Assembly: GCA_964626405.1 (NCBI GenBank)
Contig: CAZVFE010000037.1
Coordinates: forward strand, 1-16,213
DNA from: CAZVFE01 sp964626405
GTDB taxonomy: Bacteria; Bacteroidota; Bacteroidia; Cytophagales; Spirosomataceae
Direction: 5' to 3'
DNA length: 16,213 nt
The notes under the pieces are model-generated. The model was not told where the DNA came from and made no database searches. It was given only the letters and a program-made list of their open reading frames with translations. Positions 15,344 to 16,213 of the stretch are shown here, in pieces. The stretch's first letter is position 1. Every line of letters begins with the position of its first letter. A program made the position numbers and the translations under genes.

Positions 15344-15973
15344 ATGAAAAAATTTTTAATCCTCTTTATCTTTATCTTTTTTTCCTGTAAAACAGATTAT
15401 TCCATCAATCCAGATGCTGTTGAGGAAGAATTGCTGGCTTTAAAAGATGATTATCCAAATCATAAAATTAAATTCAAAACGAATCTCGGAGAATTTATCG
15501 TTCAACTCTCTGATCGAACTCCAATTGCTACTACAAATTTCCTTCGACTTGTTCGGAAAGGCTATTTTGATGAACGCCCCTTTTATCGAAATGTTGGATT
15601 TTCTGCCATTCAAGGTGGGGGATATTTTGATGATAGATTAGATTATACCATTCCTGCTGAATTCTTGACTGATTATTTTCCCGAAAGAGGAAAGATTTGT
15701 ATGGCGAGATATTTCGATGGTAATCCGGATAAACGCTCTTCCCCAACTGAATTTTTTATCGTAACGAATACAGAAGAAGCAAAACCATTTATCGGACAAT
15801 TTGTGACATTTGGGGAGGTAATTCAAGGCATGAATGTTGTTGATTCAATAAAAGCGCAGCCCGCCTATTTTGAAAATCCTGTTGGGCCACGTTGGTTTGG
15901 AATTGAAATTATTCGGGAGAACCCTACTTGGTACCAAAACCTAGGAGACGCAATATGGAGGCTAATACGATAA
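15344..15973 (+). CDS. Cyclophilin-type peptidyl-prolyl cis-trans isomerase, lipoprotein
   Basis: Catalyses proline cis-trans isomerisation in cell-envelope proteins. A short lipoprotein signal (about residues 1-14, FFSC with C15 as the lipidated Cys) predicts anchoring to a membrane. The cyclophilin domain begins near residue 40 with NLGEFIVQL. PFYRNVGFSAIQGG (79-92) holds R82, F86 and Q90, matching cyclophilin A R55, F60 and Q63. SSPTEFFIV (132-140) follows, then FGEVIQGMNVVD (156-167). Two differences stand out: E136 occupies the place of the usual Gln (Q111 in cyclophilin A), and the region of W121 has Phe (F149). Such changes may alter activity or cyclosporin binding. The 209-residue length is normal for a lipoprotein cyclophilin. 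The last 50 bases overlap the convergent symporter gene. A strong terminator sits right before the start, so its promoter is unclear. Confidence 0.93.
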   Translation: MKKFLILFIFIFFSCKTDYSINPDAVEEELLALKDDYPNHKIKFKTNLGEFIVQLSDRTPIATTNFLRLVRKGYFDERPFYRNVGFSAIQGGGYFDDRLDYTIPAEFLTDYFPERGKICMARYFDGNPDKRSSPTEFFIVTNTEEAKPFIGQFVTFGEVIQGMNVVDSIKAQPAYFENPVGPRWFGIEIIRENPTWYQNLGDAIWRLIR

Positions 15974-16213
15974 CCAAAAGGCATCCCAAGACATTCAGCC
16001 ATAAAAAAGAAATCCATTCCTCATACCAAGCATAAATCACTACAATTTCAGCAAATACTGCTGCCCAAAATACTTGTGTACCTGTAGTTTTCTTAAAATA
16101 AAAGGCACATAAAAATACGCCTAAAACCGTTCCATAGAACCAAGAGCCTAAAATATTTACCACCTCAATCAGAGATCCCATTTTCGTTGCATATTCAGCA
16201 ACAATTAGACAAA
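15924..16213 (-). CDS. Sodium:solute symporter family protein, C-terminal fragment (cut by window edge)
   Basis: The reading frame is open to the right edge, so this is the last 95 residues of a longer protein, not a small gene starting at the Met codon at 16179-16181. The visible part has three hydrophobic segments and the sequence EVVNILGSWFYGTVLGVFL followed by FYFKKTTGTQVFWAA. This closely resembles the C-terminal helices of the SSS (SLC5-type) Na+/solute symporters common in Bacteroidota. It would sit in the inner membrane; its substrate (sugar, amino acid, sialic acid and others are known in the family) cannot be judged from this part. It ends with TAG at 15924-15926, inside the 3' end of the convergent isomerase gene. 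The family call rests on similarity by eye of a short fragment. Confidence 0.78.
   Translation of the reverse strand, partial: CLIVAEYATKMGSLIEVVNILGSWFYGTVLGVFLCAFYFKKTTGTQVFWAAVFAEIVVIYAWYEEWISFLWLNVLGCLLVIVLASILRLLGFGTK

Noticed and set aside
15924..16181. A complete 85-residue membrane protein starting at the Met codon ending at 16181
   Set aside because: The frame stays open upstream to the window edge and the sequence matches the end of a long symporter, so the Met is internal.

Overview
The window looks like a chromosomal segment from a free-living member of the Bacteroidota, probably order Cytophagales (a Cyclobacteriaceae-like genome). This rests on its low GC content, A-rich leaders without Shine-Dalgarno sequences, the short-type GyrB, the GH88 hydrolase, the Gfo/Idh/MocA plus sugar-isomerase cassette, and protein sequences of Bacteroidota character. 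The placement is made by eye, not by a search. No tRNA, rRNA, CRISPR array, insertion sequence or phage gene was seen, and nothing in base or codon use marks a recently acquired island.

Region 1 (14-10316, plus strand) carries a secreted GH88 unsaturated glucuronyl hydrolase, then purH, gyrB, ppk1, nupC and dnaG. The last five are housekeeping genes: the final two steps of IMP synthesis, the gyrase B subunit, polyphosphate kinase, a concentrative nucleoside transporter and DNA primase. Gaps are 17 bp (gyrB-ppk1), 12 bp (ppk1-nupC) and 60 bp (nupC-dnaG), so gyrB-ppk1-nupC, perhaps with dnaG, may be one transcript. A 14-bp perfect palindrome sits in the gyrB leader.

Region 2 (10327-15053, minus strand) is a catabolic cassette. 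In transcription order it holds an MFS transporter, two different Gfo/Idh/MocA oxidoreductases and a TIM-barrel sugar isomerase/epimerase-like enzyme. The last three genes are packed (gaps of 11 and 25 bp). A strong hairpin terminator separates the transporter from them. The likely theme is uptake and redox processing of a sugar, sugar acid, inositol or 3-keto-sugar; the substrate cannot be read from the sequence. Only 10 bp separate the end of this cassette from the end of dnaG, and a good minus-strand terminator lies inside the dnaG coding sequence.

Region 3 (15054-16213) starts with a 290-bp gene-free divergent region that ends in a textbook plus-strand terminator 11 bp before the next start codon. 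That gene encodes a cyclophilin-type peptidyl-prolyl isomerase lipoprotein. Its 3' end overlaps by 50 bp the 3' end of a convergent sodium:solute symporter gene that runs off the right edge.

No clearly new biological system is visible. The points most worth a second look are regulatory: the terminator embedded in dnaG, the terminator in the leader of the isomerase gene, the palindrome before gyrB, and the antisense 3' overlap at 15924-15973.
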